Source of the DNA: Streptomyces seoulensis
Lineage (GTDB): Bacteria; Actinomycetota; Actinomycetes; Streptomycetales; Streptomycetaceae
NCBI RefSeq assembly: GCF_004328625.1
Contig: NZ_CP032229.1
Coordinates: forward strand, 5,704,001 to 5,768,000
Reading direction: 5' to 3'
Length of the DNA: 64,000 nucleotides
Of this stretch, positions 41,709 through 49,818 are shown piece by piece (position 1 is the stretch's first letter; the number at the start of each line of letters is the position of its first letter). The position numbers were made by a program, and so were the translations under genes. The notes beneath the pieces are model-generated. The model ran no database searches and was not told the origin of the DNA. It saw only the letters and a list, made by a program, of their open reading frames with translations.

Positions 41709-42477
41709 AACGGAGATGGAGTACGTGTACGCCGTCGGCCTCGGGGACCTGGTCCTGGACGGGACGGCCCCGGTGACCGGGGTGGACGGCGGCACCGTAC
41801 GCACGGTCGGCGGCGGACGGGGGCTCACCGCCCTGGTGTCCACCGTCCCCGCCGACCGGTTCGCCGAGGAGCACCTCCCCCGTCAGCTGGAGGACCTGGA
41901 ACGGCTGGAGGCGATCGCGCGGGCCCACCACGCCGTGGTGGACGCCGCCTTCGCCACCGCCACGGTCCTCCCGATGCGCCTGGCCACGGTCTACCACGAC
42001 CGGGCGCGGGTGGCGGCGATGCTCGACGAGCAGCACCCCTACTTCGAGGAGCTGCTGCGCACCCTGGACGGCCATGTCGAACTCGGGCTGAAGGTGTACG
42101 CCGAGCCCAAGGCCGCCGCGCCCGCCGGGGGGCCCGAGCCGGCGGACGCGAGCCCCGGCCGCGCCTACCTGCAGCGCCGCCGCGCCGAACGCCGGCGCGC
42201 CCAGGACACCTACGGCGCCGCCCGCGAGAGTGCCGAGCGGGCGGCCGAAGTGGCCTCGGCGCTCGCCTCCGCCCGTGCCGTCCACCGCCCCCAGCAGGGC
42301 GAATGGTCGGGCGGGCGGGGCGAGAACGTGTCCAACGAGGCGTATCTCGTGCCCCGGCAGGACGTGGAGCGATTCCGTGCCGAGCTGGGCGCGGTCGCCT
42401 CGGACGTCCCCGGGGTCACCATCGAGGTGACCGGGCCCTGGGCGCCGTACTCCTTCGCGGGCGGGGTCTCGAGTTGA
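41701..42477 (+). CDS. gvpL: Gas vesicle protein GvpL (GvpF/L family)
   Basis: The 258-aa second GvpF/L paralogue has MEYVYAVGLGDLV at the start, ATVLPMRLATVYHDRARV in the middle and VEVTGPWAPYSFAGGV at the end. Residues ~135-185 hold an Arg/Ala-rich helical insertion (RRRAERRRAQDTY). GTG 41701 overlaps the gvpJ end. The stop overlaps the gvpS start region. Confidence 0.92.
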   Translation: MSETEMEYVYAVGLGDLVLDGTAPVTGVDGGTVRTVGGGRGLTALVSTVPADRFAEEHLPRQLEDLERLEAIARAHHAVVDAAFATATVLPMRLATVYHDRARVAAMLDEQHPYFEELLRTLDGHVELGLKVYAEPKAAAPAGGPEPADASPGRAYLQRRRAERRRAQDTYGAARESAERAAEVASALASARAVHRPQQGEWSGGRGENVSNEAYLVPRQDVERFRAELGAVASDVPGVTIEVTGPWAPYSFAGGVSS

Positions 42478-42479
42478 GC

Positions 42480-42713
42480 ATGCGGCCCGTGAACGGCCGG
42501 GGCGCCGAGCCGGCCGCCCAGGCGCCCGTCGCCCTGATCGACCTGCTGGACCGGCTGCTGAACGGCGGGGCGGTGCTCACCGGCGACATCGTGCTGAGCA
42601 TCGCCGACGTCGACCTGGTGCACATCAGCCTGCGCGCGGTCATTCGTTCCATCACGGCGGACGCGCCGGGGCCGGCCATCATCCCGCCGCGCGCCCGCAC
42701 CGAGGAGTACTGA
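42480..42713 (+). CDS. gvpS: Gas vesicle protein GvpS (GvpA paralogue)
   Basis: This 77-aa protein has VALIDLLDRLLNGGAVLTGDIVLSIADVDLVHISLRAVIRSI, a short GvpA/J-type core with little tail. ATG 42480 is used; a TTG two codons earlier overlaps the gvpL stop. It is probably a minor shell or accessory subunit. Confidence 0.88.
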   Translation: MRPVNGRGAEPAAQAPVALIDLLDRLLNGGAVLTGDIVLSIADVDLVHISLRAVIRSITADAPGPAIIPPRARTEEY

Positions 42714-42725
42714 GGAGTGCCGACG

Positions 42726-43028
42726 ATGCCCGAGACACCCCCGAACGCGCTGGCCGCCCATCTGAAGACGGACCCCGACACGGTGGAACGGGATCTGATG
42801 AAGCTGGTGCTCACCATTGTCGAATTGCTGCGCCAGCTCATGGAGCGCACCGCCATTCACCGGGTGGACCAGGGAGATCTCGACGACGACCAGGAAGAAC
42901 GCATCGGTATGACGCTGATGATTCTCCAGGAACGCATGGAAGAACTATGTGGGCGATACAACTTGACAATGGACGAACTCAATCTGGATCTCGGCCCGTT
43001 GGGATCGTTGCTTCCCCGAGACCTGTGA
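42726..43028 (+). CDS. gvpK: Gas vesicle protein GvpK
   Basis: This 100-aa protein has DTVERDLMKLVLTIVELLRQLMERTAIHRVD and LGPLGSLLPRDL, matching the helical GvpK family, needed for assembly. ATG 42726 is chosen because AGGAG at 42713-42717 is eight bases upstream; the GTG at 42717 overlaps that site. Codon use in this gene is slightly less GC-rich than in its neighbours. Confidence 0.92.
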   Translation: MPETPPNALAAHLKTDPDTVERDLMKLVLTIVELLRQLMERTAIHRVDQGDLDDDQEERIGMTLMILQERMEELCGRYNLTMDELNLDLGPLGSLLPRDL

Positions 43029-43075
43029 ATTCAGAAAACCTGTTTTGCCGCCGGGGGAAAGGACAGTAGGGCACT

Positions 43076-43486
43076 ATGACTGACGACAAAAAGAACACCA
43101 GGAGCACCACCACGGCGAGCGCCAAGAAGGCCGCTTCCTCCCGCACCTCCTCGGCGCGGGCGACGGCCGGCAACGCCAAGGAGCAGGCACAGGAGGCCAA
43201 GAAGTCGACGGTCTCCACCGCTCAGTCGGTCGGTGACACCACCCAGCGCGTGAGCCGCGCGGCCGTCGCCGGTCTGCAGACCGGTCAGCAGGTCGTCGCC
43301 GCCAACACCGCCAAGGCTGTCGGCGCCGCCGGTGCCGCGTGGACGGTCATCAAGCACCGCAAGGCCGCCGCCGCCGCGGCCGCGGCCGGTGTGGCGGGCG
43401 TCGCCGGAGCGGCCTTCGCGATAGGCCGCTCGACGGCGAAGCCGCAGATGGGCCCGCTCACCCGGCTGGCCAAGGGCCGGATCTGA
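43076..43486 (+). CDS. Ala/Lys/Thr-rich protein at the end of the gvp operon
   Basis: The protein is 136 aa and not a recognised family. Residues 1-50 are Lys/Ser/Thr/Ala and histone-tail-like (KNTRSTTTASAKKAASSRTSS). Residues ~50-85 form an amphipathic helix (STAQSVGDTTQRVSRAAVAGL) like phasins or LEA-type proteins. Residues ~95-120 are a run of Ala with Gly/Val (AAAAAAAAGVAGVAGAAFAIG) that could span or lie on a membrane. It follows gvpK by 47 bp in the same direction, so it is probably a gas vesicle accessory protein. Confidence 0.7.
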   Translation: MTDDKKNTRSTTTASAKKAASSRTSSARATAGNAKEQAQEAKKSTVSTAQSVGDTTQRVSRAAVAGLQTGQQVVAANTAKAVGAAGAAWTVIKHRKAAAAAAAAGVAGVAGAAFAIGRSTAKPQMGPLTRLAKGRI

Positions 43487-43523
43487 GCACACTCGCTCCG
43501 CGAGAACAGCACCACCCACGGCG

Positions 43524-43555
43524 ACCTCCCCCGCGTCCACCGACGCGCGGGAGGT
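43524..43555 (+). terminator. Terminator of the gas vesicle operon
   Basis: ACCTCCCCCGCGTC pairs with GACGCGCGGGAGGT, a 14-bp stem with one mismatch and a CACC loop. It lies 38 bases after the last gene. Confidence 0.75.
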
Positions 43556-43603
43556 GCTCGTGCGTCCGGGAACTGCCGCCCCGTCAGCGGCGGCGCGGCG
43601 CGG

Positions 43604-44701
43604 TCATTCCTCGCCGGTACGGCGTACGCACTCGGTGACCACCGCGCGGAGGCTGTCCGTACGGGCCAGGATCGCGCGCTGCACCATCGCGCCGTTGCCG
43701 TGCTTCAGCAGGCCCGCGAGGGTGTCCTGGACGGCCTTGGCGTCGCCGTGGTCCTCCAGGGCGTCGCGCACGTGGTCGAACAGGGCGCGCACCACCGTCT
43801 CCGCCGGGGCCGGACGCATGGTCAGGGGGTGCAGCAGATGCTCCGCCAGGCCGAAGCGGGCGGCCTGCCAGGCGGCGAGCCGGACCAGGGAGGTGCCGAG
43901 CCGGGCCGGAGGTTCGCCCGCCTGCCACCGGCGGGCCGACGTCTCCACCAGGGCGCGGCACAGCAGGGCCAGCAAGACCGTGGTGTCCGGGTCCAGACAG
44001 ACGTCGGCGACCCGGACCTCGACCGTGGGGTACTGGGCCGAGAGCCGGGCGTCGAAGTAGATCATCCCCGAGTCCCGCAGCACCCCGGTGCCGACCATGT
44101 CCCGTACCTGCTCGTGGTACCGGTCGGCGGAGCCGAAGACGTCCGTCGGTCCGGCCGAGGGCCACCGGCCCCACATCTGGCTGCGGTAGCTGCTGTAGGA
44201 GCTGTCCTGGCCCTGCCAGAACGGGGAGTTGGCACTCAGTGCGAGCAGGACGGGCAGCCAGGGGCGCATCCGGTCCAGTACCGCCACGCCCTCCTCGTCG
44301 GAGTCCACCGAAACGTGTACATGACACCCGCAGGTGAGCTGGTCCGACAGGGTCAGTCCGAAGCGCTCGGCCATCCAGCGGTAGCGCGAGTCGGGAGTCA
44401 GGGCCGGGCTGACCGGCAGGGGAGAGGTGCCGAGGGCGGCGACCGCCGCTCCCGTGCGTCCGGCGAGCCGCCCCGCCTCGGCGCGGCACCGGCGGATCTC
44501 GGCGGCCAGTTCGTCGGCGCGGGTCTGCGGGGCGGTGGCGAACTCCACCTGCTGGCGCTGTAGTTCGGGCTCGAAGACCTGCTCTCCGTCACTGCGGACG
44601 GCATGGCCGGCCTGCGCCAGCACCGCCGCCGCGACGGCCTGCGGCTCGCCGCTCTCCGCGTCCACGAGGAGGAGTTCCTCCTCCACTCCCACGCTGCGCA
44701 C
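43604..44701 (-). CDS. GCS2-family carboxylate-amine ligase (YbdK type)
   Basis: This 365-aa ATP-grasp-like ligase is related to glutamate-cysteine ligase. RSVGVEEELLLVD is the N-terminal family block, CGCHVHVSVD carries the metal and substrate histidines, and PTVEVRVADVC lies near the end. The family makes gamma-glutamyl or similar amides; YbdK has only weak gamma-glutamylcysteine activity. GTG 44701 has GGAGG upstream. It is the second GCS2 relative in the window besides EgtA. The substrate is unknown. Confidence 0.88.
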   Translation of the reverse strand: MRSVGVEEELLLVDAESGEPQAVAAAVLAQAGHAVRSDGEQVFEPELQRQQVEFATAPQTRADELAAEIRRCRAEAGRLAGRTGAAVAALGTSPLPVSPALTPDSRYRWMAERFGLTLSDQLTCGCHVHVSVDSDEEGVAVLDRMRPWLPVLLALSANSPFWQGQDSSYSSYRSQMWGRWPSAGPTDVFGSADRYHEQVRDMVGTGVLRDSGMIYFDARLSAQYPTVEVRVADVCLDPDTTVLLALLCRALVETSARRWQAGEPPARLGTSLVRLAAWQAARFGLAEHLLHPLTMRPAPAETVVRALFDHVRDALEDHGDAKAVQDTLAGLLKHGNGAMVQRAILARTDSLRAVVTECVRRTGEE

Positions 44702-44737
44702 CCGGCCCGTCCTCCCTGCCCGGTCCGGGGACCGGCC

Positions 44738-45559
44738 TCATCCCTCGCGTCCGATCGGTCGGTCTTCGCCCGAGCCGGGCTCCGCCATCCTGCGATGGGC
44801 CTCGGCCTTGAGCTTGTCGGGGACCACCTTGGCGGCCATTCCCTGGGCCTTCGTCATGGCGGACCCCGCGACTACCTTGTCCTTGCCCTCGAAAAGGGCG
44901 TCCAGTCCCTCCCGCGCGACCTCGGCCGGATCGTCCTTCTCCTGCCGGCCGACCTGCGTGTCGTCCATGTCGGCCCGGTGGAAGAACTCGGTCTCGGTGG
45001 GGCCGGGCATCAGCGCGGTCAGGGTGACGCCGGTGTCCTTCAGCTCGCTCCGCAACGCCTGGGTGAAGGACTGCACGAACGACTTCGACGCGTTGTACAC
45101 CGCCTGGAAGGTGCCGGGCATGGTGGAGGCGATGGACGAGGTGACGAGGATGCGGCCCCGGCCACGGGAGACCATCTCGCGCACCACCCGCTTGGCCAGG
45201 TGCACGGTCGAGCGCACATTGAGGTCGACGATCTCCAGCTCGTCCTCCAGGTCGGTCTCCGCGAAGGGCCCGCCCTGGCCCACCCCCGCGTTGAGCACCG
45301 CCACGTCGAGGGGGCGGCCCGTCGCCGTGACCGCCGTCCACAGCTCCTCCGCCTGGTCGTAGTGGCGCAGGTCGGCCCGGACCGGTTCCACCGACGCGCC
45401 GGTCTCCGCCCGGATGTCCTGGGCCGCCTGCCGCAGCCGGGTGTCGTTCTCGGCGTTGACGATGAGGTCGTACCCGCGCTCGCCCAGCTGCTTGGCCAGC
45501 TCGAACCCGATACCGCTGGAAGCGCCCGTGACCAGGGCGAGAGGCTTCAGATCGTTCAT
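44738..45559 (-). CDS. Short-chain dehydrogenase (classical SDR)
   Basis: This 273-aa NAD(P)-dependent enzyme has TGASSGIGFELAKQL (cofactor), LNAGVGQGG, VTSSIASTMPGTF and YNASKSFVQSF (catalytic Tyr-x3-Lys). The C-terminal extension with KVVPDKLKAEAHRRM is typical of the DltE-like SDRs. It starts at the ATG at 45559. It lies 37 bp upstream of the carboxylate-amine ligase gene and could be co-transcribed with it. Confidence 0.9.
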   Translation of the reverse strand: MNDLKPLALVTGASSGIGFELAKQLGERGYDLIVNAENDTRLRQAAQDIRAETGASVEPVRADLRHYDQAEELWTAVTATGRPLDVAVLNAGVGQGGPFAETDLEDELEIVDLNVRSTVHLAKRVVREMVSRGRGRILVTSSIASTMPGTFQAVYNASKSFVQSFTQALRSELKDTGVTLTALMPGPTETEFFHRADMDDTQVGRQEKDDPAEVAREGLDALFEGKDKVVAGSAMTKAQGMAAKVVPDKLKAEAHRRMAEPGSGEDRPIGREG

Positions 45560-45754
45560 GGCCGGGTCTCTTCCTGTACGAGTTCCGCTGTGAAGGGCCG
45601 GTGCGGGGCGCGCCGCGTGTACCTCCCGCAGTTCCCATATCGGCCGGTCCTGAACGGCCGCGCGGCCGGCGGCCCGGATCGACCGGGTTTCCGTGGTCCC
45701 GGCAGGGGGACTCGCAGTCGGGGGTGGCCACCCAGGTACCGAAGGAGGCCGGAC

Positions 45755-45916
45755 ATGAGCGAGCAGACCCCGACGCCGGACCCGTCCCAGGCGGAGGGCG
45801 AGCGGGAACCGGACCCGGAGACCCCGGGCGGTCCCCGCCGCGCCGTCCACCGCGACGTGTCGCGCACCACCCCCTCGCAGGCCGAGGGCGAACGGCTGCC
45901 GGAGGACGACGCGTAG
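45755..45916 (+). CDS. Small disordered protein with two PSQAEGER repeats
   Basis: This 53-aa acidic, Pro-rich protein has the block PSQAEGER twice (residues ~10-17 and ~40-47) and no Cys. It has no hydrophobic core, so it is intrinsically disordered. GAAGGAGG lies upstream of the ATG. Short proteins with this repeat are familiar from Streptomyces; function is unknown. It converges on the flavoprotein gene at 45927. Confidence 0.62.
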   Translation: MSEQTPTPDPSQAEGEREPDPETPGGPRRAVHRDVSRTTPSQAEGERLPEDDA

Positions 45917-45926
45917 CCGACCCCCG

Positions 45927-46940
45927 CTAGCGAAGCGCGTGCACCGCCGCCGCGAACACCGGCGGCATCCGGGACGCCACCGGCACGATGAGCCGGGCGG
46001 TGCCCGGACGGCTGCTCGCCGCCAGCAATGCCCTGGTCAGCAGGCGGTGGCGGCGCGTGACCAACGTCCACTCCCGCTCGTACCGCTCCGGCCGCCCGGC
46101 CGCGAGACACCGTACGGCGGCCTCGGCCGTCGCCAGCGCGAGCGCGATGCCCTCGCCGGTGAGCGCGTCCACGTAGCCGGCCGCGTCGCCGACGAGCAGC
46201 ACCCGGCCCGCGACCCGGCGCCGCACCCGCTGGAGCAGCGGCCCGGCACCGCGCACCTCGGTGGCGGGGGCTCCGCGCAGCGCGGCGGTGAGGGCCGGGA
46301 AACCGGCCAGGTGCTCGTCGTATCCCCGCCGGACCCGGCTCAGCACCGCCACCCCCACCAGGCCGTCGGCGACCGGGGTCACGTACGCCTCGCCCTGGCC
46401 CGACCAGTGGACCTCCACGAAGTCCGTCCACGGGGGCACGCCGTAGTGGCGGCGCAGTCCGTACCGGCCGCGCGTGCCGCCGGGCAGTTCCAGACCGAGG
46501 CGGCGACGGACGGGGGAGTGCAGGCCGTCGGCGGCGATCAGCCAGCGGGCCGTGATCCCGGCGGCGGTGACGCTGTCCCGCGATTGGCGCACCTCGCCGA
46601 CCTTGCCGGGCGCGATCCGGACACCGAGGCCGAGGGCGCGCTCGTGCAGGGCCTGGTGCAGGGTCGTACGGCGGACGCCCAGCCCCGGCCGGTCGCGGAA
46701 GGGGGCTTCGGCGCGGCGGACGCCGTCCACGTAGCGGATGCCGCGCAGCTCCCGGCCCGCGGGTGTCACGCCGAGCGCCCGGAGCGCGGCGACCCCGCCG
46801 GGCATGACGCCCTCGCCGCACGCCTTGTCCACGGGCGCGGTGCGCGGCTCGACCACCACGGCGGTCAGCCCGGCCAGCCGGGCGTGCACGGCCGCCGCGA
46901 GACCGGCCGGGCCGCCGCCGGCCACCAGGACGTCGATCAC
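45927..46940 (-). CDS. srsC: FAD-dependent oxidoreductase of a phenolic-lipid-like locus
   Basis: This 337-aa flavoprotein has DVLVAGGGPAGLAAAVHARL (FAD), ACGEGVMPGGVAALRALG and LLVGDAAGYVDALTGEGIALAL (GD motif), the geranylgeranyl-reductase/hydroxylase-like branch. In S. griseus SrsC hydroxylates the ring made by the type III PKS. GTG 46940 overlaps the methyltransferase stop (GTGA). The symbol is by gene order and family; the product is not proven. Confidence 0.78.
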   Translation of the reverse strand: MIDVLVAGGGPAGLAAAVHARLAGLTAVVVEPRTAPVDKACGEGVMPGGVAALRALGVTPAGRELRGIRYVDGVRRAEAPFRDRPGLGVRRTTLHQALHERALGLGVRIAPGKVGEVRQSRDSVTAAGITARWLIAADGLHSPVRRRLGLELPGGTRGRYGLRRHYGVPPWTDFVEVHWSGQGEAYVTPVADGLVGVAVLSRVRRGYDEHLAGFPALTAALRGAPATEVRGAGPLLQRVRRRVAGRVLLVGDAAGYVDALTGEGIALALATAEAAVRCLAAGRPERYEREWTLVTRRHRLLTRALLAASSRPGTARLIVPVASRMPPVFAAAVHALR

Positions 46941-47452
46941 GCCACGACCGCCGCGGCCAGCGCCTGGTTCTCGCAGCGGACGCGCACGGTCAGCACGGCG
47001 GCGTTCAGCACCGTGAAGGCGACGGCGGTCACCCAGGCGGTGTGCACCAGCGGCAACGCCACACCCTCGGCCACCACGGCCACGTAGTTCGGGTGCCGCA
47101 GCAGCCGGTACGGCCCCCGCGCCACCAGCGGCAGCCCCGGTACGACGATCACCCGGGTGTTCCAGCGCGGCCCGAGCGTGCCGATGCACCACCACCGCAA
47201 CGCCTGCGCGCCCACCAGCACGGCCAGCATCGGCCAGCCCAGCGCGGGCACGAACGGCCGCCCGCCGAGCCACACTTCGAGCGGGCAGCCGACCAGCAGA
47301 CCCGTGTGCAGCGCGACCATCGCCGGATAGTGACCGTCGCCCATGACGATCGCCCGACGGGCCCTGCTCCACCGCTCGTTGCGGCGGGCCACGACGAGTT
47401 CGGCGACCCGCTCACCCGCGACGGCGGCCACCAGCAGCGCGTACCAGATCAT
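46937..47452 (-). CDS. srsB: Isoprenylcysteine-type carboxyl methyltransferase
   Basis: This 171-aa membrane enzyme has four to five helices. The C-terminal GPYRLLRHPNYVAVVAEGVALPL is the SAM-binding signature of the ICMT/PEMT fold. In the srs system of S. griseus an ICMT-like protein O-methylates the phenolic lipid. It lies 33 bp after the type III PKS stop and overlaps the flavoprotein start. Confidence 0.85.
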   Translation of the reverse strand: MIWYALLVAAVAGERVAELVVARRNERWSRARRAIVMGDGHYPAMVALHTGLLVGCPLEVWLGGRPFVPALGWPMLAVLVGAQALRWWCIGTLGPRWNTRVIVVPGLPLVARGPYRLLRHPNYVAVVAEGVALPLVHTAWVTAVAFTVLNAAVLTVRVRCENQALAAAVVA

Positions 47453-47485
47453 GTGTCCTCCTGTCGGGCCGACCAGCAGCCGGGC

Positions 47486-48544
47486 TCACCAGCTCAGCAG
47501 CACCAACTCGCAGGCCAGCCCCGGCCCGATGGCCAGCAGCAGGCCCGGAGTGCCGGGCGGCGGGCGGCGTTCGGCGAGGGTGTCGCGCAGGATGTGCAGC
47601 ACGGAGGACGAGGAGAGGTTGCCCACCTCGGCCAAGTGCCGCCAGCTCAAAGCGAGTTCCTCGGCGTCCAGGTCGAGCGCCTCGGTGACGGCCTCCAGGA
47701 CGCGGGGGCCGCCGGGATGGCACACCCAGGCCGTCACGTCCCGCGGCTTCAGCCCGTGGTCGTCGAGGAACTCCCGCACGTCGTCGGCCAGATGGTGCCG
47801 GAGCACCTGGGGGATCTCCGGATCGAGGACGACCTTGAACCCCGAGTCCCCGATGTCCCACCCCAGCACCCCGCCCGCGTCCGGATACAGACGGCTGCGC
47901 GAGTCCACGATCACCGGACCGGTGAACGCGCCCGCGCGCTCCGCCCCGCAGACCACCACCGCGGTCGCGCCGTCCCCGAAGAGGCCGGTGGCGACGAGGT
48001 TGGCCGTCGAGGCGTCGCCGCGCTGGAAGGTGAGCGAGCACAGCTCGACCGACAGCAGCACCGCCACCTGGCCGGGCCGTCCCAGCAGGAAGTCGTGCAC
48101 CCGTGCCAGCCCGGCCGCGCCCCCGGCGCAGCCCAGCCCGAACAACGGCACCCGCCGCAGGTCGGGGCGCATTCCGAGCCCGCTCGCCACCCGCGCGTCG
48201 ACGGACGGCACGGCGACCCCGGTGACCGAGGTGAGGACCAGCAGGTCGACATCGGCCGCCGTCAGCTGGGCGGTGTGCAGCGCCTCCCGGACCACGCGGG
48301 CGCCCAGCTCGGTGGCGGTGCTGATGAACAGGTCGTTGGCGGCGCCGAAGCCGTCCAGCGTCCCGTACCGGTCGAGCGGCAGCGTCATGTGCCGGGAGCG
48401 GACCCCGGCGTTGCGGTGCAGCCGGTCCAGTACCCGCCGGTCGGCGCCCTCGGGCAGACAGGCACCGGCCACCATGTCGGTGATCTCGGCCTGGGCGAAG
48501 CGGTACGGCGCGAGAGCACCGTGCACGGCGGCGATCCGCGTCAT
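47486..48544 (-). CDS. srsA: Type III polyketide synthase
   Basis: This 352-aa chalcone-synthase-fold ketosynthase has Cys139 in FGLGCAGGAAG as nucleophile, His in VCHPGGPRVLEA and Asn in EVGNLSSSSVL, so the triad is complete. With the methyltransferase and flavoprotein it resembles the srsABC phenolic-lipid operon, whose SrsA makes alkylresorcinols from long acyl-CoA. Starter choice cannot be read. The ATG at 48544 has GGGAG upstream. It is divergent from a UbiA prenyltransferase. Confidence 0.87.
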   Translation of the reverse strand: MTRIAAVHGALAPYRFAQAEITDMVAGACLPEGADRRVLDRLHRNAGVRSRHMTLPLDRYGTLDGFGAANDLFISTATELGARVVREALHTAQLTAADVDLLVLTSVTGVAVPSVDARVASGLGMRPDLRRVPLFGLGCAGGAAGLARVHDFLLGRPGQVAVLLSVELCSLTFQRGDASTANLVATGLFGDGATAVVVCGAERAGAFTGPVIVDSRSRLYPDAGGVLGWDIGDSGFKVVLDPEIPQVLRHHLADDVREFLDDHGLKPRDVTAWVCHPGGPRVLEAVTEALDLDAEELALSWRHLAEVGNLSSSSVLHILRDTLAERRPPPGTPGLLLAIGPGLACELVLLSW

Positions 48545-48664
48545 GAGACTCCCGTACGTCGGCCGGACCGGGGGTGGACTCAGCAGTCCTTCCCTCGGCC
48601 GCCGCCCTGCCACCAGAGATCGCCCGTCCGGCCGTTCCGGATCGTGACGCGCCCGGCGGACCCC

Positions 48665-48682
48665 TACGATCGCCGGGTGGTG
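48665..48682 (+). promoter_or_regulatory. Leaderless start of the UbiA gene
   Basis: TACGAT (48665-48670) is a good -10 box, seven bases before the first of two adjacent GTG codons. No ribosome site precedes the GTG, so the mRNA is probably leaderless. Confidence 0.45.
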
Positions 48683-49537
48683 ACCCCCGAGCAGTCGACG
48701 ATCCCGGCCCGCAGGGTCTCCGCCCTGGCCGGGTCCTGCCACCCCGGCCCGCTGGTGGTCGTCACCGCCCTGACGGCGGCGCTGGCCGTGACGGCCGGCC
48801 AGGAACCGGGCCGCTGCCTGCTCACCACCGGCGCCGTACTGACCGGGCAGCTCTCCATCGGCTGGTGCAACGACGCCTACGACGCCCGCCGGGACAGCGC
48901 CACCGGCCGCCGGGGCAAGCCCGTCGCGGACGGCGCGATCGGGGCACGGGAGGTGTGGACGGCCGCCTGCGCCGCGCTGGCCCTGTGCGTACCGCTCTCC
49001 TTCGCGTGCGGGTGGGCGGCGGGCGCCGCGCATCTGACGGCCGTCGCGGCCGCGTGGGCGTACGACCTGCGGCTCAAGGCCACCCGCTGGTCCTGGGCGC
49101 CCTACGCGCTCGCCTTCGCCGCGCTCCCGGCCTTCGTCACGCTCGGTCTGCCGGGGCGGCCGTGGCCCGCCTGGTGGGTGCTGGCCGCCGGGGCGCTGCT
49201 GGGCGTCGGCGCCCACCTCGGCAATGTGCTCCCGGACATCCGGGGCGACCTGGCGACCGGGGTACGGGGCTGGCCGCAGCTCCTCGGCCCCGGCCGGGTA
49301 CGGCTGCTGCTGCCGGTGCCCCTGGTCACCGCCTCCGCCCTGCTGGCGCTCGGGCCCGCCGGACCGCCCGGTGTCCGGCAGCTGGCCGGGCTGGCCGGGG
49401 CCGGGCTGATCGCGGTGGCCGGGACGGTGCTGGGACGCCGCCGGGAACGGGCCGCGTTCGCGGCGGCGGTCGCCGTGGCGGCGCTGGACGTGGCACTGCT
49501 GCTGAGCGGCGGCGGGCTCGGTACCGGGGCATCCTGA
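48677..49537 (+). CDS. UbiA-family prenyltransferase
   Basis: The protein is about 286 aa with eight or so helices. NDAYDARRD is the first diphosphate-binding Asp motif (NDxxDxxxD) and DIRGD the second. Such enzymes attach a prenyl chain to aromatic rings or polar acceptors inside the membrane. The start is one of the two GTG codons at 48677/48680. It is divergent from the type III PKS operon, so the PKS product is a plausible acceptor, but this is inference. Confidence 0.88.
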   Translation: MVTPEQSTIPARRVSALAGSCHPGPLVVVTALTAALAVTAGQEPGRCLLTTGAVLTGQLSIGWCNDAYDARRDSATGRRGKPVADGAIGAREVWTAACAALALCVPLSFACGWAAGAAHLTAVAAAWAYDLRLKATRWSWAPYALAFAALPAFVTLGLPGRPWPAWWVLAAGALLGVGAHLGNVLPDIRGDLATGVRGWPQLLGPGRVRLLLPVPLVTASALLALGPAGPPGVRQLAGLAGAGLIAVAGTVLGRRRERAAFAAAVAVAALDVALLLSGGGLGTGAS

Positions 49538-49613
49538 GACCGGGGGAGCCGCATCCGAGCGGCGCCCCGGGACCGAAGTACTCCCCGTGACGCCCGCTGC
49601 CAGGAGGTGAACC

Positions 49614-49811
49614 ATGCCGGACTCACTGCCCCCGCCCGAGTCACTGCCCCCGCCCGGCGAGACCCCGCCCGTGGAGGGATCGACCGCCGAGGCCCATCCC
49701 GAGCGGCCGGACGGCGGACCCTTCGAGCACCCCCGGATCTGGCTGTCCCTCATCATCATCGGCTGTGCGCTGATCGCCGCGTTCTTCCTGGTCAGGATGA
49801 TCGACCTGTGA
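49614..49811 (+). CDS. DUF6480-like small membrane protein
   Basis: This 65-aa protein has a Pro/Glu-rich N-terminus (PPPGETPPVEGSTAEAHPERP) and one C-terminal helix (IWLSLIIIGCALIAAFFLV), followed by a short end. This layout, with PPGETPP followed by a single helix, resembles DUF6480. AGGAGG lies upstream. It converges on the permease gene at 49819. Confidence 0.75.
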   Translation: MPDSLPPPESLPPPGETPPVEGSTAEAHPERPDGGPFEHPRIWLSLIIIGCALIAAFFLVRMIDL

Positions 49812-49818
49812 GCACGGT

